Below are positions 46,407-54,997 of a DNA stretch of 64,000 nt, one piece after another. The notes beneath the pieces are model-generated. The model was not told the DNA's origin and made no database searches. It was given only the letters and a program-made list of their open reading frames with translations. The translations under genes and the position numbers were made by a program. The DNA comes from Arthrobacter pityocampae (GTDB lineage: Bacteria; Actinomycetota; Actinomycetes; Actinomycetales; Micrococcaceae): contig NZ_PRKW01000001.1 in NCBI RefSeq assembly GCF_002927275.1, forward strand, positions 744,001 to 808,000, read 5' to 3'. Numbering within the stretch: position 1 is the first letter of the stretch; the number at the start of each line of letters is the position of its first letter.

Positions 46407-46955
46407 TCAGTCGGTGAGGTCCTCCCACACGAACGTCGTCGTCTGCCCGGACTCCCAGTCACGGCGAAGGATGGCGTAGGCGACCGACGCGACGGCGCTA
46501 CCGCCCTCGACCGGCCACCCTTCGCGGTAGTGGGCTTCCTTCACCCAGCCACAGCGAAGGAAGGTCTTGCGCATCGCGATGTTGTCCTCCCTGGTCTGCC
46601 CCTCGAACCGATCAGTCCCCGGCCGTGTCGTGAAGACATGCCGCGTGAGTACCCGCAGAATGTCGGATCCAAGGCCTCGTCCCCGGAACTCTCCATCGAG
46701 GCGCAGATCGAACATCGGGGTCGGATCCTGGAGATCCTCGACACGGGCGAACCCGATGCGGCCGTGCTCGGTGTGCTCGATCCAGAAGGAGTCGTTGTCC
46801 TCGTCCCGGTACGCGCCGCCGGCGATGGCAGCTTCGATCGCTTGGCGTGTAGGGCGTGGGGTGCTGTGGAACGGGAACTCGTTGCGCGTCATGAAGTCCA
46901 CCAACGCCTCATGGTCGTCGTCACGGGGCTCCAGGCGCACAAGATTGATCGGCAT
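46407..46955 (-). CDS. GNAT-family acetyltransferase
   Basis: 182-aa protein with the RimJ-type layout. LVRLEPRDDDHEALVDFMTR opens it; acetyl-CoA loop EFRGRGLGSDILRVLTRHVF; REDNIAMRKTFLRCGWVKEA near the C-terminus. A TAGGGT box lies 8 nt before ATG 46955 (minus strand), within the 3' end of the methyltransferase gene. Confidence 0.82.
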   Translation of the reverse strand: MPINLVRLEPRDDDHEALVDFMTRNEFPFHSTPRPTRQAIEAAIAGGAYRDEDNDSFWIEHTEHGRIGFARVEDLQDPTPMFDLRLDGEFRGRGLGSDILRVLTRHVFTTRPGTDRFEGQTREDNIAMRKTFLRCGWVKEAHYREGWPVEGGSAVASVAYAILRRDWESGQTTTFVWEDLTD

Positions 46956-46961
46956 AGTGGC

Positions 46962-47717
46962 TCACCCTACTGGCTGTCGTGAGGGCGCCGGCGCAGGCCG
47001 AGCGCCCGACGAAGAGGTACTTCGTCGTCGGGCAATAATGGCCGCTTGGGGCCGCTGATCCTTGGTCCTTCGGGTGTGGGCCTCGATCACGTCGAAGCCG
47101 GCAGACGCCAGCGCTTTGGTGAGGCCACCGACCGGCCAGCGGTATGCCGGGGCCACGGCATGGTCGAACTGCTCGATGTCGGGACTTTCGAAGAAGCCGA
47201 GGAGCAGGGTACCGCCAGGACTCAGAACACGGTGGAACTCCAGGAGCGGGCTACTGATGCTGCTGGGGTCGTGGTGGATGAGTGAGTACCAGGAGAGAAC
47301 TCCGCCTACCGTGCCGGTGTCGACGTCGAGTGCGTCGAGACTGCCGACCTCGAACGACACCCCCGGATAGGCGGTGCGCGCTCTGTCGATGAACTGGGGC
47401 ACCAGATCCACGCCGCGGGCGGCAAGTCCTCGATCGGCCAGGAAGCTCGTCCAATGCCCCGGTCCGCACCCCGCGTCGATGACGGGACCCTCGACGTCGT
47501 CGGCCCAGTCGGCGACGAGCTGACGGTCGGAGGGATGCACGGCGTGCATGGAGCCGAAGAGGTCGCTGTATTCCACTGCGCGGCGTGAGTATGCCTCGCT
47601 GATACCGTCCATCAGGCGGTCGAATCCGGGTACGAGCCACATCGGCGCCTGACGATGGATCGGCGCGGTCCACGAGCTGTGCAGGGCAGGGTCAATTGAT
47701 GATCTCGGCCTGCTCAT
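46962..47717 (-). CDS. Class I SAM-dependent methyltransferase
   Basis: Up to 251 aa. SAM motif I VIDAGCGPGHWTSFLADRG, acidic ARGVDLVPQ, and motif for the acceptor region GVLSWYSLIHHDPSS. The start is uncertain: ATG 47717 overlaps the arr 3' end by 26 bp; ATG 47642 (MWLVPGF) would remove about 25 uninformative residues. Substrate unknown. Confidence 0.75.
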   Translation of the reverse strand: MSRPRSSIDPALHSSWTAPIHRQAPMWLVPGFDRLMDGISEAYSRRAVEYSDLFGSMHAVHPSDRQLVADWADDVEGPVIDAGCGPGHWTSFLADRGLAARGVDLVPQFIDRARTAYPGVSFEVGSLDALDVDTGTVGGVLSWYSLIHHDPSSISSPLLEFHRVLSPGGTLLLGFFESPDIEQFDHAVAPAYRWPVGGLTKALASAGFDVIEAHTRRTKDQRPQAAIIARRRSTSSSGARPAPAPSRQPVG

Positions 47718-48102
47718 CGACCAGGATCGCGGCCACGCGGTCCTTCCAGGACTGAAGGGCCTCCGGTGTCAGCCGTGTCCAGCCTGTGATCTCTTCGACG
47801 ACGCGGAGAGGGGCGGAGCTGCGATAGGACCGGGTGGGGTTCCCGGGAAACCTCTTGTCCGTCACATTCGGATCGTTCTCGAATGGTCCCGTCGGCTCGA
47901 CAGCGAACACGCGCGGCGCACCCTCGCCCGCTGCCAGCTCTGCCGCCAGCCCCGCGCCATCCTGCAACGCGGTGAAGTAGATGTGATTCATCACCATCCC
48001 GGGCCGGTAGTTCGACCGGAAACCCGGCATGAGCAGATCACCCACACTCACGTTCGCCTTCGTCCCGTGGAAGAACGGACCCTCATCCAGCACATCGTCC
48101 AC
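47692..48102 (-). CDS. arr: Rifamycin ADP-ribosyltransferase (Arr family)
   Basis: 136-aa Arr enzyme that would transfer ADP-ribose from NAD+ to the C23 hydroxyl of rifamycins. Signatures: PFFHGTKANVSVGDLLMPGF, the catalytic region HIYFTALQDGAGLAAELAAG and the core VFAVEPTGPFENDPNVTDK with RFPGNPTRSYRS. The open frame reads 46 codons further upstream, but GTG 48102 gives the normal Arr length and lies 6 nt after TACCCT. Confidence 0.9.
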   Translation of the reverse strand: MDDVLDEGPFFHGTKANVSVGDLLMPGFRSNYRPGMVMNHIYFTALQDGAGLAAELAAGEGAPRVFAVEPTGPFENDPNVTDKRFPGNPTRSYRSSAPLRVVEEITGWTRLTPEALQSWKDRVAAILVDEQAEIIN

Positions 48103-48114
48103 GCTCACAGGGTA
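48100..48114 (-). promoter_or_regulatory. Leaderless promoter TACCCT-N6-GTG of arr
   Basis: On the minus strand TACCCT (48109-48114), GTGAGC, then GTG 48102. It decides the start of arr. Confidence 0.5.
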
Positions 48115-48246
48115 GGACGGAAGCCGCAGGATGTCAGCAGGACCCGACGCCTGACCGGTCCGTCCTGCCACGGAACGATCTGGGATCAACCGGGTCCCGG
48201 TGATCGGGGACACCGATGATCCGGCGTCCCGGACGAGCAATTGAGC

Positions 48247-48261
48247 TTTAATGGCGTCATG
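48247..48261 (+). promoter_or_regulatory. Leaderless promoter TTTAAT-N6-ATG before the GNAT remnant
   Basis: TTTAAT (48247-48252), GGCGTC, ATG 48259. Confidence 0.4.
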
Positions 48262-48531
48262 ATCCGTTCCGCCTCGGTCGACGATCTTGCGTCACTGCCC
48301 GACAGGCAGCAGGGCTGTTCGGCGCTGACGCTCACGACCTTCGCCGATGTGCCCTGGAACGCTCCCTACTACGCTCGTCTGGGCTTCGCCATCGTCGCGC
48401 CGGAGCGCCTCACCCCGGGCCTGCGGGCGGTGCGGGACCATGAAGCAGCTGTAGGACTGGATGCATGGCATCGTGTCGCCATGCGAAGACCCCTCGGCGA
48501 CCAGCCGGAGGATGGGACGGTGCTGCCGTGA
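48259..48531 (+). pseudogene. Internally deleted GNAT acetyltransferase
   Basis: 90 codons. It opens as a GNAT (IRSASVDDLASLPDRQQ) and jumps directly to a GNAT C-terminus (TTFADVPWNAPYYARLGFAI). The acetyl-CoA binding middle, about 60 residues, is missing and the frame is kept. Stop overlaps the next start by 4 bp (GTGA). Probably inactive. Confidence 0.65.
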
Positions 48532-48971
48532 CGGAACTCGAGATCAGGCGCCTCACCCGGAAGGACATCCCTGCTGCGAGGACCATGTTCGAGATGATGG
48601 CGCTGGTCTTCGAGGAGGACTACGAGCCGCTCGGCGATGACTACCTCAATGATCTCCTGGGGCGAGAGGGATTCTGGGCTCTCGCAGCATTCGCAGGCCC
48701 GGATCTCGTAGGCGGCCTGACTGCACACACGCTGCCGATGACGCGGTCGCCGTCGTCGGAGGTGTTCATCTACGACCTCGCCGTGCGGCAGGACCATCGG
48801 CGGCGGGGCGTCGCGAGGCGCCTCATAGCCGACCTACGGGCGGCCGCCGCGGCTGAAGGCATCCACGAGGTCTTCGTTCCGGCCGACGACGATGACAGGC
48901 ACGCGCTGGCGTTCTATCGGGCTTTGGGGGCTGTTGCGTCGCCCGTCACGATGTTCACCTTCGGCGATTGA
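48528..48971 (+). CDS. AAC(3)-I-like aminoglycoside N-acetyltransferase
   Basis: 147-aa GNAT close to AAC(3)-I. Diagnostic stretches: YLNDLLGREGFWALAAFAG, EVFIYDLAVRQDHRRRGVAR, and the late ADDDDRHALAFYRALGA. Expected to acetylate the 3-amino group of gentamicin-type drugs; specificity unproven. GTG start overlaps the stop of the GNAT remnant (GTGA). Confidence 0.8.
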   Translation: MTELEIRRLTRKDIPAARTMFEMMALVFEEDYEPLGDDYLNDLLGREGFWALAAFAGPDLVGGLTAHTLPMTRSPSSEVFIYDLAVRQDHRRRGVARRLIADLRAAAAAEGIHEVFVPADDDDRHALAFYRALGAVASPVTMFTFGD

Positions 48972-48990
48972 GCCCTGGGAGTCATTGCTG

Positions 48991-49170
48991 TCACGCGCGG
49001 ATCCGCTCACCGATGCGCGTCGGGTGGATCTCCTCGAGGTCGTCCTCCACCTTCCCGGTCCCGTCAGGTTCGAACCCGTGCGTGCGGTAGAAGGCCTGTG
49101 CTCGGGGATTCGGGTCGTCGAGAACGTGATTCGGACCAAGGCCGCGGTGTGTTTCCGGTCAGGCGTCGAC
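48991..49170 (-). pseudogene. C-terminal fragment of a GNAT acetyltransferase
   Basis: On the minus strand a frame ending at TGA 48991-48993 reads HVLDDPNPRAQAFYRTHGF...EEIHPTRIGERIRA, a GNAT C-terminus. The N-terminal half of the gene is absent. Confidence 0.5.
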
Positions 49171-49188
49171 CTGAGCTCGCGCCGTCGA

Positions 49189-49608
49189 TCAGAGGGCCGG
49201 CAGGATCACGACCGAGTCGCCGTACTCGAGCGTCACGTCCTGCGTGCGGTCGACGTCGGTGGGTGTACCGATGACATAGGTGCGTGGTGCCATGTCGGCC
49301 GAGCAGACGTCGGACTTCTGCCGATCGAGGCCGAGCCTCCCGGTGTGCGGGTCGGGGACCTCGATGGATGAAGGGACCGCAGGGCAGCTCGAACTGCCCA
49401 CCAGGACGACGGCGAATCTCCCACCGCCGTCGAGCCACCCGGCCGTCGGGAACGGGTAGGCGGAATCAGGCGAGGAGGGCAGTCGCTCACGACTGTAGGG
49501 GCGTACCGAGCAGTCGTCACCCCTGGCAGAAGTCGCGGTCCTGTCGAGGATCGCCCTCGGTACGAGGAGAGGTCGGGACCGGACCTCCCGCCGGGCGAAC
49601 CACCTCAT
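49189..49608 (-). CDS. Hypothetical protein, 139 aa, possibly N-terminally truncated
   Basis: C-terminal half (VVLVGSSSCPAVPSSIEV, SDVCSADMAPRTYVIGTP) resembles small secreted or lipoprotein domains of actinobacteria, but no signal peptide is present, suggesting the 5' end is lost. Basic N-terminus (RWFARREVRSRP) looks non-native. Not recognised. Confidence 0.4.
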   Translation of the reverse strand: MRWFARREVRSRPLLVPRAILDRTATSARGDDCSVRPYSRERLPSSPDSAYPFPTAGWLDGGGRFAVVLVGSSSCPAVPSSIEVPDPHTGRLGLDRQKSDVCSADMAPRTYVIGTPTDVDRTQDVTLEYGDSVVILPAL

Positions 49609-49631
49609 CCGATCGAAGTCCTTGTGTTTTA

Positions 49632-49646
49632 TATCGAATAGCGATA
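49632..49646 (+). promoter_or_regulatory. Inverted repeat TATCG-N5-CGATA
   Basis: 15-bp inverted repeat in an AT-rich patch about 34 bp upstream of the DUF2975 gene; candidate site for the XRE regulator encoded in the same operon. Confidence 0.5.
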
Positions 49647-49679
49647 GCTTGCTGTCACTATTCAGGAAGAAGGAAAGAC

Positions 49680-50177
49680 ATGGGAAGACTGACGGTGGCC
49701 GCGTTGCGCGTCGTCCTGGCGCTGATGTTCGCAGGATCGATCGTCATCCAGGTGGTGGTGCTTCTCCTGCTGACCCTGGATGTCGGAGCGGCGGATCCCG
49801 ACGTCGCGATGATCCTCATCCCGATGGTGATCCTGACCGTCCTGGCGATCCTCGCGGGCCAGGTCGCGGTGGTCTGCGTGTGGGGGCTGCTGACGATGGT
49901 GCGGCGGGGAACAGTGTTCTCGACCAGCGCTTTCCGTCTGGTCCATGTGGTGATCGGTGCGTTCACGGCCGCTTCACTGTTGACCTTCGGGCTCGGCATT
50001 GCGCTCGCCCCCGGGGAGGCGGTGGCGCCGGGAGTGGTCCTGCTGATCGGTGGGGTCGCGGTCATGCTGGCAGCTGTCGCCCTGATCGTGTTGGTACTGA
50101 AGGCCTTGCTGAAGCAGGCAGTGGCACGCGATGTCGAGGCGCGCACCCTTCGTACCGAGCTCGACGAGGTGATCTGA
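49680..50177 (+). CDS. DUF2975 membrane protein
   Basis: 165 aa with four predicted membrane helices (about 10-33, 42-68, 90-115, 122-145). It forms a known pair with an XRE regulator. GAAGGAAAG precedes ATG 49680, and TGATG links it to the regulator gene. Function unknown. Confidence 0.85.
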   Translation: MGRLTVAALRVVLALMFAGSIVIQVVVLLLLTLDVGAADPDVAMILIPMVILTVLAILAGQVAVVCVWGLLTMVRRGTVFSTSAFRLVHVVIGAFTAASLLTFGLGIALAPGEAVAPGVVLLIGGVAVMLAAVALIVLVLKALLKQAVARDVEARTLRTELDEVI

Positions 50178-50437
50178 TGCCGATCGTGGTCCGCATCGAC
50201 GTGGAGCTCGCCCGACGGAAGATGAGCGTCGGGGAGTTCGCCGATCGCGTCGGTCTGACCCCGGCGAACGTCGCCGTCCTGAAGAACGGTCGAGCCAAGG
50301 CGGTCCGGTTCAGCACGCTGGAGGCCATGTGCAGGGTCCTCGACTGCCAGCCGGGAGACCTGCTGGAGTGGGTGGACGAGGAGGCCCTCCCCCAGCCTGT
50401 CTCCGACCGGGTCATCAGCGCCGACGAGCCGTCATGA
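50177..50437 (+). CDS. XRE-family regulator (YozG-like)
   Basis: 86-aa single helix-turn-helix: MSVGEFADRVGLTPANVAVL followed by KNGRAKAVRFSTLEAMC and the C-terminal LDCQPGDLLEWV, the usual YozG/HTH_26 layout. ATG overlaps the DUF2975 stop (TGATG). Confidence 0.88.
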   Translation: MPIVVRIDVELARRKMSVGEFADRVGLTPANVAVLKNGRAKAVRFSTLEAMCRVLDCQPGDLLEWVDEEALPQPVSDRVISADEPS

Positions 50438-50462
50438 TCCGATGCTTCCTGAGGGGCCGGGC

Positions 50463-50642
50463 ATGAGGAGGCTGGCGCCGTTACTGCTGGTGATCGTCGG
50501 GGTGGCCCTCATGGTTGCGCAGATCCGTGCGGACAGTGAACCCGGGGCCATCCCCCTGGCCCTTGTGGTGCTCGGCCTGAGTGCGTACCTCGTCCTCCAT
50601 GTTCGACGTCGGCGGGCCGAAGACCGACCCCCTCGCGATTAA
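50463..50642 (+). CDS. Small membrane protein, 59 aa
   Basis: Two predicted helices (about 5-20 and 30-47), charged tail RRRRAEDRPPRD. ATG 50463 follows GAGGGG; an in-frame ATG at 50442 is less likely. Third gene of the DUF2975 group by position. Confidence 0.55.
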   Translation: MRRLAPLLLVIVGVALMVAQIRADSEPGAIPLALVVLGLSAYLVLHVRRRRAEDRPPRD

Positions 50643-50667
50643 ATCGGCTACTCCCTGCGGCCCCAGC

Positions 50668-50886
50668 TCAGCGCGAGCCTCCGGTGAAGCGGTCATCCCC
50701 CGTCGGGCTGTCCGCTGATCCCTCGAGGCCCACCCTCCCGGCGAGCGTTTCGGGCGCGGGCGGCGCGTCGGGAGATGGCGACGGCGCGACGTCGGAGCCG
50801 AGCTCCACCGCGTCCTCCGCCGTGGGATCGGTCTCCTCGGCGTTGCCAAGGTCCTTCAGGTGATGCTTCTCGGTCGGCTGCTCCAT
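50668..50886 (-). CDS. Small acidic protein, 72 aa
   Basis: Pro/Ala/Asp-rich and probably disordered (VELGSDVAPSPSPDAPPAPE). ATG 50886 lies 6 nt after TACGCT (minus strand). Not recognised. Confidence 0.5.
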   Translation of the reverse strand: MEQPTEKHHLKDLGNAEETDPTAEDAVELGSDVAPSPSPDAPPAPETLAGRVGLEGSADSPTGDDRFTGGSR

Positions 50887-50898
50887 GGTCCGAGCGTA
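50884..50898 (-). promoter_or_regulatory. Leaderless promoter TACGCT-N6-ATG
   Basis: On the minus strand TACGCT (50893-50898), CGGACC, ATG. Confidence 0.45.
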
Positions 50899-51004
50899 GG
50901 CCGCCCGCCGCGGTGCCCGCAGTTCCCGCCGACGGAGTCGCACGGTCTTGCACCGGGCACTATGGCAGGTTAGTGGCTGTCACCCGGCGACGACGGCGGA
51001 CGGA

Positions 51005-51034
51005 CGAAGGGAGCAGCCGGAGCTGCTCCCTTCG
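51005..51034 (-). terminator. Hairpin terminator after mtlD
   Basis: Perfect 13-bp arms (51005-51017, 51022-51034) with a CGGA tetraloop, 22 bp beyond the mtlD stop. Confidence 0.7.
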
Positions 51035-51055
51035 GATGCCGCGATCGAGTCCGCC

Positions 51056-52213
51056 CTATCCCGCGAGCGACCCCACGGGATGCTCGGCGATCAGGTCGCG
51101 CACCGCGCCGAACAGGGGGTGCTCCGCCTCCAGCCCGGTGATCGACGTCGTCGCCGTGTCGGGATCCTGGGTGGCCAGGATCTCGGCGAGGGCGACCGCC
51201 TCGGGATCATCGGGTGCCGAGAAGGAGAGCGCCGCCCGCATCGCCTCGAGCAGCGCGGCCGGGTGCGTGCCGTGCTCGGCCAGTTCGGCGGCCGGCCCGA
51301 CGAAGCGCTCCCTGCGGCTCAGCTTCCGCAGCGGCGCCCTGCCCACGCGCACCACGGTGTCGGGGAGGTGCTGGTTCGTGAAGCGCCGCAGGATCTTCTG
51401 GACGTAGGCCTCCTGCTCCGCGGGGTCGAACCCGTGCTTCGCCACGAGCAGCTGCTTCGTCTCGTCGAGCACCGCCCGCACCCTGGCGGCGACGGCGTCG
51501 TCGGCCATGGCGTCCGCGATCTTCTCGGCACCTGCTGTGGACCCGAAATAGGCCGCGGCCGCGTGGCCCGTGTTGACGGTGAACAGCTTCCGCTCGATGT
51601 ACGGCTCGAGGTCGTCGACGTACGTGGCCCCGGGGATCTCGGGCGCACTGCCCTCGAACGGCGTGCGGTCGATGACCCACTCGAAGAACGTCTCCACCGT
51701 GACATCGAGGCCCTGTCCGGCTGCCTGGTTCGGGACGATGCGGTCCACCGCCGTATTGGCGAAGACTGCCCGTGCCGCGAGGTCGGAGGCAGCGCCGCCG
51801 TAGGCCTGCTCGACCTCATCGCGCAGGATGTCCGTGGCGTTGATGGCGTTCTCGCAGGCCATGACCTGCAGCGGGGCCAGATCCTCCCCGCGGCGGGCGA
51901 TCCCCTGGGCGATGACCGGCGCGAGGAAACGCAGGACGTTCGGTCCCACCGCCGTGGTGACGATGTCCGCGTCGGCGATCTCCGCGATGACCTTTTCCTC
52001 CTGGGAGCGTGAGTTCAAGGCACGGTAGTTGTCCACCGTCTTCACGGCCGGTTCATCACCGACCTCGTGGACGTCGTAGCTCGGGGTCGAGGCGAGCTGG
52101 TCGATCAGGGCGTCCGCGACGTCCGCGAAGACCACCTCGTAGCCGGCTTCGTGAAGCAGGAGCCCCACGAAGCCGCGGCCGATGTTGCCGGCACCGAAAT
52201 GCACTGCTTTCAC
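51056..52213 (-). CDS. mtlD: Mannitol-1-phosphate 5-dehydrogenase
   Basis: 385 aa; oxidises mannitol 1-phosphate to fructose 6-phosphate with NAD+. Starts MKAVHFGAGNIGRGFVGLLL with the Rossmann GxGxxG, keeps VMACENAINATDIL, and has the catalytic Lys region RKLFTVNTGHAAAAYFG. ATGA overlap with mtlA couples their translation. Confidence 0.94.
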   Translation of the reverse strand: MKAVHFGAGNIGRGFVGLLLHEAGYEVVFADVADALIDQLASTPSYDVHEVGDEPAVKTVDNYRALNSRSQEEKVIAEIADADIVTTAVGPNVLRFLAPVIAQGIARRGEDLAPLQVMACENAINATDILRDEVEQAYGGAASDLAARAVFANTAVDRIVPNQAAGQGLDVTVETFFEWVIDRTPFEGSAPEIPGATYVDDLEPYIERKLFTVNTGHAAAAYFGSTAGAEKIADAMADDAVAARVRAVLDETKQLLVAKHGFDPAEQEAYVQKILRRFTNQHLPDTVVRVGRAPLRKLSRRERFVGPAAELAEHGTHPAALLEAMRAALSFSAPDDPEAVALAEILATQDPDTATTSITGLEAEHPLFGAVRDLIAEHPVGSLAG

Positions 52214-54198
52214 GAGGCGTTCACCTTTCCGAAGAGGGCGAGGACCTCGTCCACCGTGGTCGCCTCGTCGAGCCTGGCGACCTGGGCCTTGTCCGAGAAG
52301 ACGCGGGCGATCGCGGACAGGATGGACAGGTGCTCGTTGTTGCGGCCGGCGACGCCGACCACGAACTTGACCTGCTTGCCGTTCCAGTCAATGCCCTCGG
52401 GGTAGCGCACGATCGACACGGCCGAGCGCTTGATGAGGTCCTTGGCAGCATTGGTGCCGTGCGGGATCGCGAGGAAGTTCCCCATGTAGGTGGGGACCGA
52501 CCGCTCCCGTTCGTGCATCGCTGCGACGTAGGTGGAGTCGACGGCACCGCGCGCGACCAGCAGCTGCCCGGCCTCGTCGATGGCGTCCTCCTGCGAGGTG
52601 GCGGTGCCGTTCAGCACGACGCTCTCCTCCGCGAGGACATCCCCCGCGTCGGTGGCGCCGTCGTCGGACATGACCGCCGCGGAAGCTGCGGCGGCGGGTG
52701 CCGGATCCTTCGGGTCGACGCCGGCATCGGCCGTCTCGCCGGCCCGGATGAGGTCGACGATCTCGTCGTAGCGCGGGCTGTTCATGAAGTTGTCCACGGC
52801 CACGTGCGTCGCGCTCTGCGTCAGGGGCTCGGCCCGGTCGGCGAGATCCTGGTGCGTGATGACGACGTCGTAGTCGTCCTTCAGGCTGGAGATGGCGAGG
52901 TTGGTGACCTTGACGTCCGGGAACCCGGCCGCCCGGATCTTGTTGCGGAGGACGGAGGCGCCCATGGCCGAGGAACCCATTCCCGCGTCGCAGGCGAACA
53001 CGATGGTGCGGATGGGGCCGTCGGTGGCCGGCCCGGAACGGAAGTTCCCGGCCACGGAGCTCTTCTTGCCCTTGAGGCTCTCCATCCTGGCGGCGGCTGC
53101 CGCGAGATCCTCCTCCTGGTCCTTGCCGGACTTCAGGATGACCGATGCGACGAGGAAGGACACCGCGGTGGCCAGGACAACGGACAGTGTGACGCCGAAG
53201 TAGCTGTCCCGGGCGGTCTGGGCGAGGACCGCGATGATCGATCCGGGAGCCGCTGGGGCCACCAGGCCGGCATTCGTGATGCTCAGCGTGGCGACACCGG
53301 TCATGCCGCCGGCGATCGCGGCGAGGATCAGCAGCGGGCGCATCAGGACGTAGGGGAAGTAGATCTCGTGGATACCGCCGAAGAACTGGATGATGGCGGC
53401 GCCCGGAGCGGAGGCCTTGGCGATGCCGCGGCCGAAGAACGAGTACGCCAGCAGGATGCCGAGCCCCGGGCCGGGGTTCGCCTCCAGCAGGAAGAGGATG
53501 GACTTGCCCTCCTCGAGCGACTGCTGGACGCCGAGCGGGGTGAGTACGCCGTGGTTGATGGCATTGTTGAGGAAGAGGACCTTCGCCGGTTCGATGAAGA
53601 TGCTCGTCAGCGGCAGCAGCCCGTTGTCGACGAGCCACTGGACCGCGTTGCCCGCCCCGGTGGTAAAGGAGAGGACCAGCGGCGAGACAGCGAAGAAACC
53701 GACCAGCGCCAGCACGGCGCCCCAGATCCCGGCCGAGAAGTTGTTGACGAGCATCTCGAAGCCGGGCTTGATCCGGTTCTCCCAGATCGCGTCGATCCGC
53801 TTCATGGTCCACCCGCCGAGCGGCCCCATGATCATGGCACCGATGAACATGGGGATGCCGGCACCGACGATCACGCCCATCGTGGCGATCGAGCCGACCA
53901 CGCCGCCGCGGACGTCGTACACCATCCGGCCGCCCGTGTAGGCGATCAGGAGCGGCAGCAGGTAGGTGATCATCGGTCCGACGAGCCCGACGTTCGCGAC
54001 GCCGTCCGTCTCGCCGTACCCGCCGAGCTGCGGGACGGGCAACCAGCCCTTCTCGATGAACAGCGCGGTGACGATCCCCCAGGCGATGAACGCGCCGATG
54101 TTGGGCATGATCATCCCGGACAGGAACGTCCCGAACTTCTGGACACGGACCCGGGCACTCGTGCCGGACCTTGCTTCTAGTTGTGTTGCCACATTCAT
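52210..54198 (-). CDS. mtlA: PTS mannitol transporter subunit IICBA
   Basis: 662-aa three-domain permease. EIIC membrane part (1 to about 345), EIIB with phospho-Cys403 (VFACDAGMGSSAMGA), linker, and EIIA with phospho-His580 (LAIPHGTN). It brings in mannitol as mannitol 1-phosphate. The ATG at 54198 has no convincing ribosome binding site; GTG 54192 after AGGA is an alternative. The only HPr-dependent step, ptsI, is 0.9 kb away. Confidence 0.94.
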   Translation of the reverse strand: MNVATQLEARSGTSARVRVQKFGTFLSGMIMPNIGAFIAWGIVTALFIEKGWLPVPQLGGYGETDGVANVGLVGPMITYLLPLLIAYTGGRMVYDVRGGVVGSIATMGVIVGAGIPMFIGAMIMGPLGGWTMKRIDAIWENRIKPGFEMLVNNFSAGIWGAVLALVGFFAVSPLVLSFTTGAGNAVQWLVDNGLLPLTSIFIEPAKVLFLNNAINHGVLTPLGVQQSLEEGKSILFLLEANPGPGLGILLAYSFFGRGIAKASAPGAAIIQFFGGIHEIYFPYVLMRPLLILAAIAGGMTGVATLSITNAGLVAPAAPGSIIAVLAQTARDSYFGVTLSVVLATAVSFLVASVILKSGKDQEEDLAAAAARMESLKGKKSSVAGNFRSGPATDGPIRTIVFACDAGMGSSAMGASVLRNKIRAAGFPDVKVTNLAISSLKDDYDVVITHQDLADRAEPLTQSATHVAVDNFMNSPRYDEIVDLIRAGETADAGVDPKDPAPAAAASAAVMSDDGATDAGDVLAEESVVLNGTATSQEDAIDEAGQLLVARGAVDSTYVAAMHERERSVPTYMGNFLAIPHGTNAAKDLIKRSAVSIVRYPEGIDWNGKQVKFVVGVAGRNNEHLSILSAIARVFSDKAQVARLDEATTVDEVLALFGKVNAS

Positions 54199-54211
54199 TC
54201 CTAACCGTCGG

Positions 54212-54229
54212 CTCCGCAGCGTTGCGGAG
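54212..54229 (-). promoter_or_regulatory. Stem-loop between the TetR gene and mtlA
   Basis: CTCCGCA and TGCGGAG (7-bp perfect arms, 4-nt loop) in the 52-bp gap between tetR and mtlA, both minus strand. Possible attenuator or mRNA processing point. Confidence 0.45.
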
Positions 54230-54250
54230 GGGTGGCGTCGTCGGGAAGCG

Positions 54251-54979
54251 TCAGCTTCCGGAGCGGCTGGATATTCTCTGGAGCCATTCGAGGAAGAGCT
54301 TCAGCTCCGAACTGGAGAGCTGATCGGGGTGCGAGACCTGCAGTGCTGCATTGAGGGCGATCGCCGCCACCACCACGGACGGCGTCCCCTCGGTGTCGGT
54401 CACGGGATCGGACTCCGAGTCCGTGGCCACTGCCGAGATGACCGCCTCGCGCGTCATCGCGGAGAGTTCGAGGTTCCGCTTCGCTGCGGGCTCCGCGATC
54501 AGCATGAGGGTGACGCCGATGTTGGCGGCCAGCATGCTGCGCGCGGCTTCGTGCGGCGAGACGACGAGACGGGACGCCGCGGCCGCCCGCGCCAGCACCT
54601 CCTCCAGGAACGCCTCCGCGCTGGCGACCATGGTGGGCCGACGCTCGGGCCTGATGTTCCCGAACATCACCGTGTACAGGTGCGCGTGATCGAGGCCGAA
54701 CCGCACATGGTTGTCCCAGTGGCGGCGGAGGTCCTCGACCGGCTGACCCGACGTCGGAATGCTCCGCTCCGCCTCCAGGTACTCCGAGAAACCCTCGGCG
54801 ACGACGGCGTCGAAGAGTCCCTCCTTGTCCCCGAAGTGGTGATACAGGGTGGGAGCGGTCACGCGGGCGGCCTCGGTGATCTGGCGCGTCGAGACAGGCT
54901 CTCCGTTGGACTCCGCGAGCAGTGCCGCGGCAGCCCGGAGCAGCCTGGCCTTCGGCGCCGGTTCGCCTCCCTTTTTCAT
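54251..54979 (-). CDS. TetR-family regulator of the mannitol operon
   Basis: 242 aa. HTH STRQITEAARVTAPTLYHHF near residues 24-43. It is the first gene of a tetR-mtlA-mtlD run and lies opposite ptsI, so control of mannitol and general PTS genes is inferred. TACGCT with a 7-nt gap before ATG 54979, and a 17-bp palindrome at the same place, suggests autoregulation. Confidence 0.88.
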   Translation of the reverse strand: MKKGGEPAPKARLLRAAAALLAESNGEPVSTRQITEAARVTAPTLYHHFGDKEGLFDAVVAEGFSEYLEAERSIPTSGQPVEDLRRHWDNHVRFGLDHAHLYTVMFGNIRPERRPTMVASAEAFLEEVLARAAAASRLVVSPHEAARSMLAANIGVTLMLIAEPAAKRNLELSAMTREAVISAVATDSESDPVTDTEGTPSVVVAAIALNAALQVSHPDQLSSSELKLFLEWLQRISSRSGS

Positions 54980-54992
54980 GGCTGCTAGCGTA
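54977..54992 (-). promoter_or_regulatory. Leaderless promoter TACGCT-N7-ATG of the TetR gene
   Basis: On the minus strand TACGCT (54987-54992) is followed by AGCAGCC and the ATG (54977-54979). Confidence 0.4.
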
Positions 54993-54997
54993 GCAGC
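54981..54997. promoter_or_regulatory. Palindrome GCTGCTAGCGTAGCAGC (TetR operator candidate)
   Basis: Perfect 7-bp arms around GCG, touching the TetR start codon. TAGCAGC repeats again at 55000-55006, nine bases on. Confidence 0.6.

Noticed and set aside
48259-48531. A complete small acetyltransferase
   Set aside because: The acetyl-CoA binding segment is missing between the N- and C-terminal parts.
52009-54180. 723-codon plus-strand frame opposite mtlA
   Set aside because: Antisense shadow; mtlA has all PTS motifs on the minus strand.
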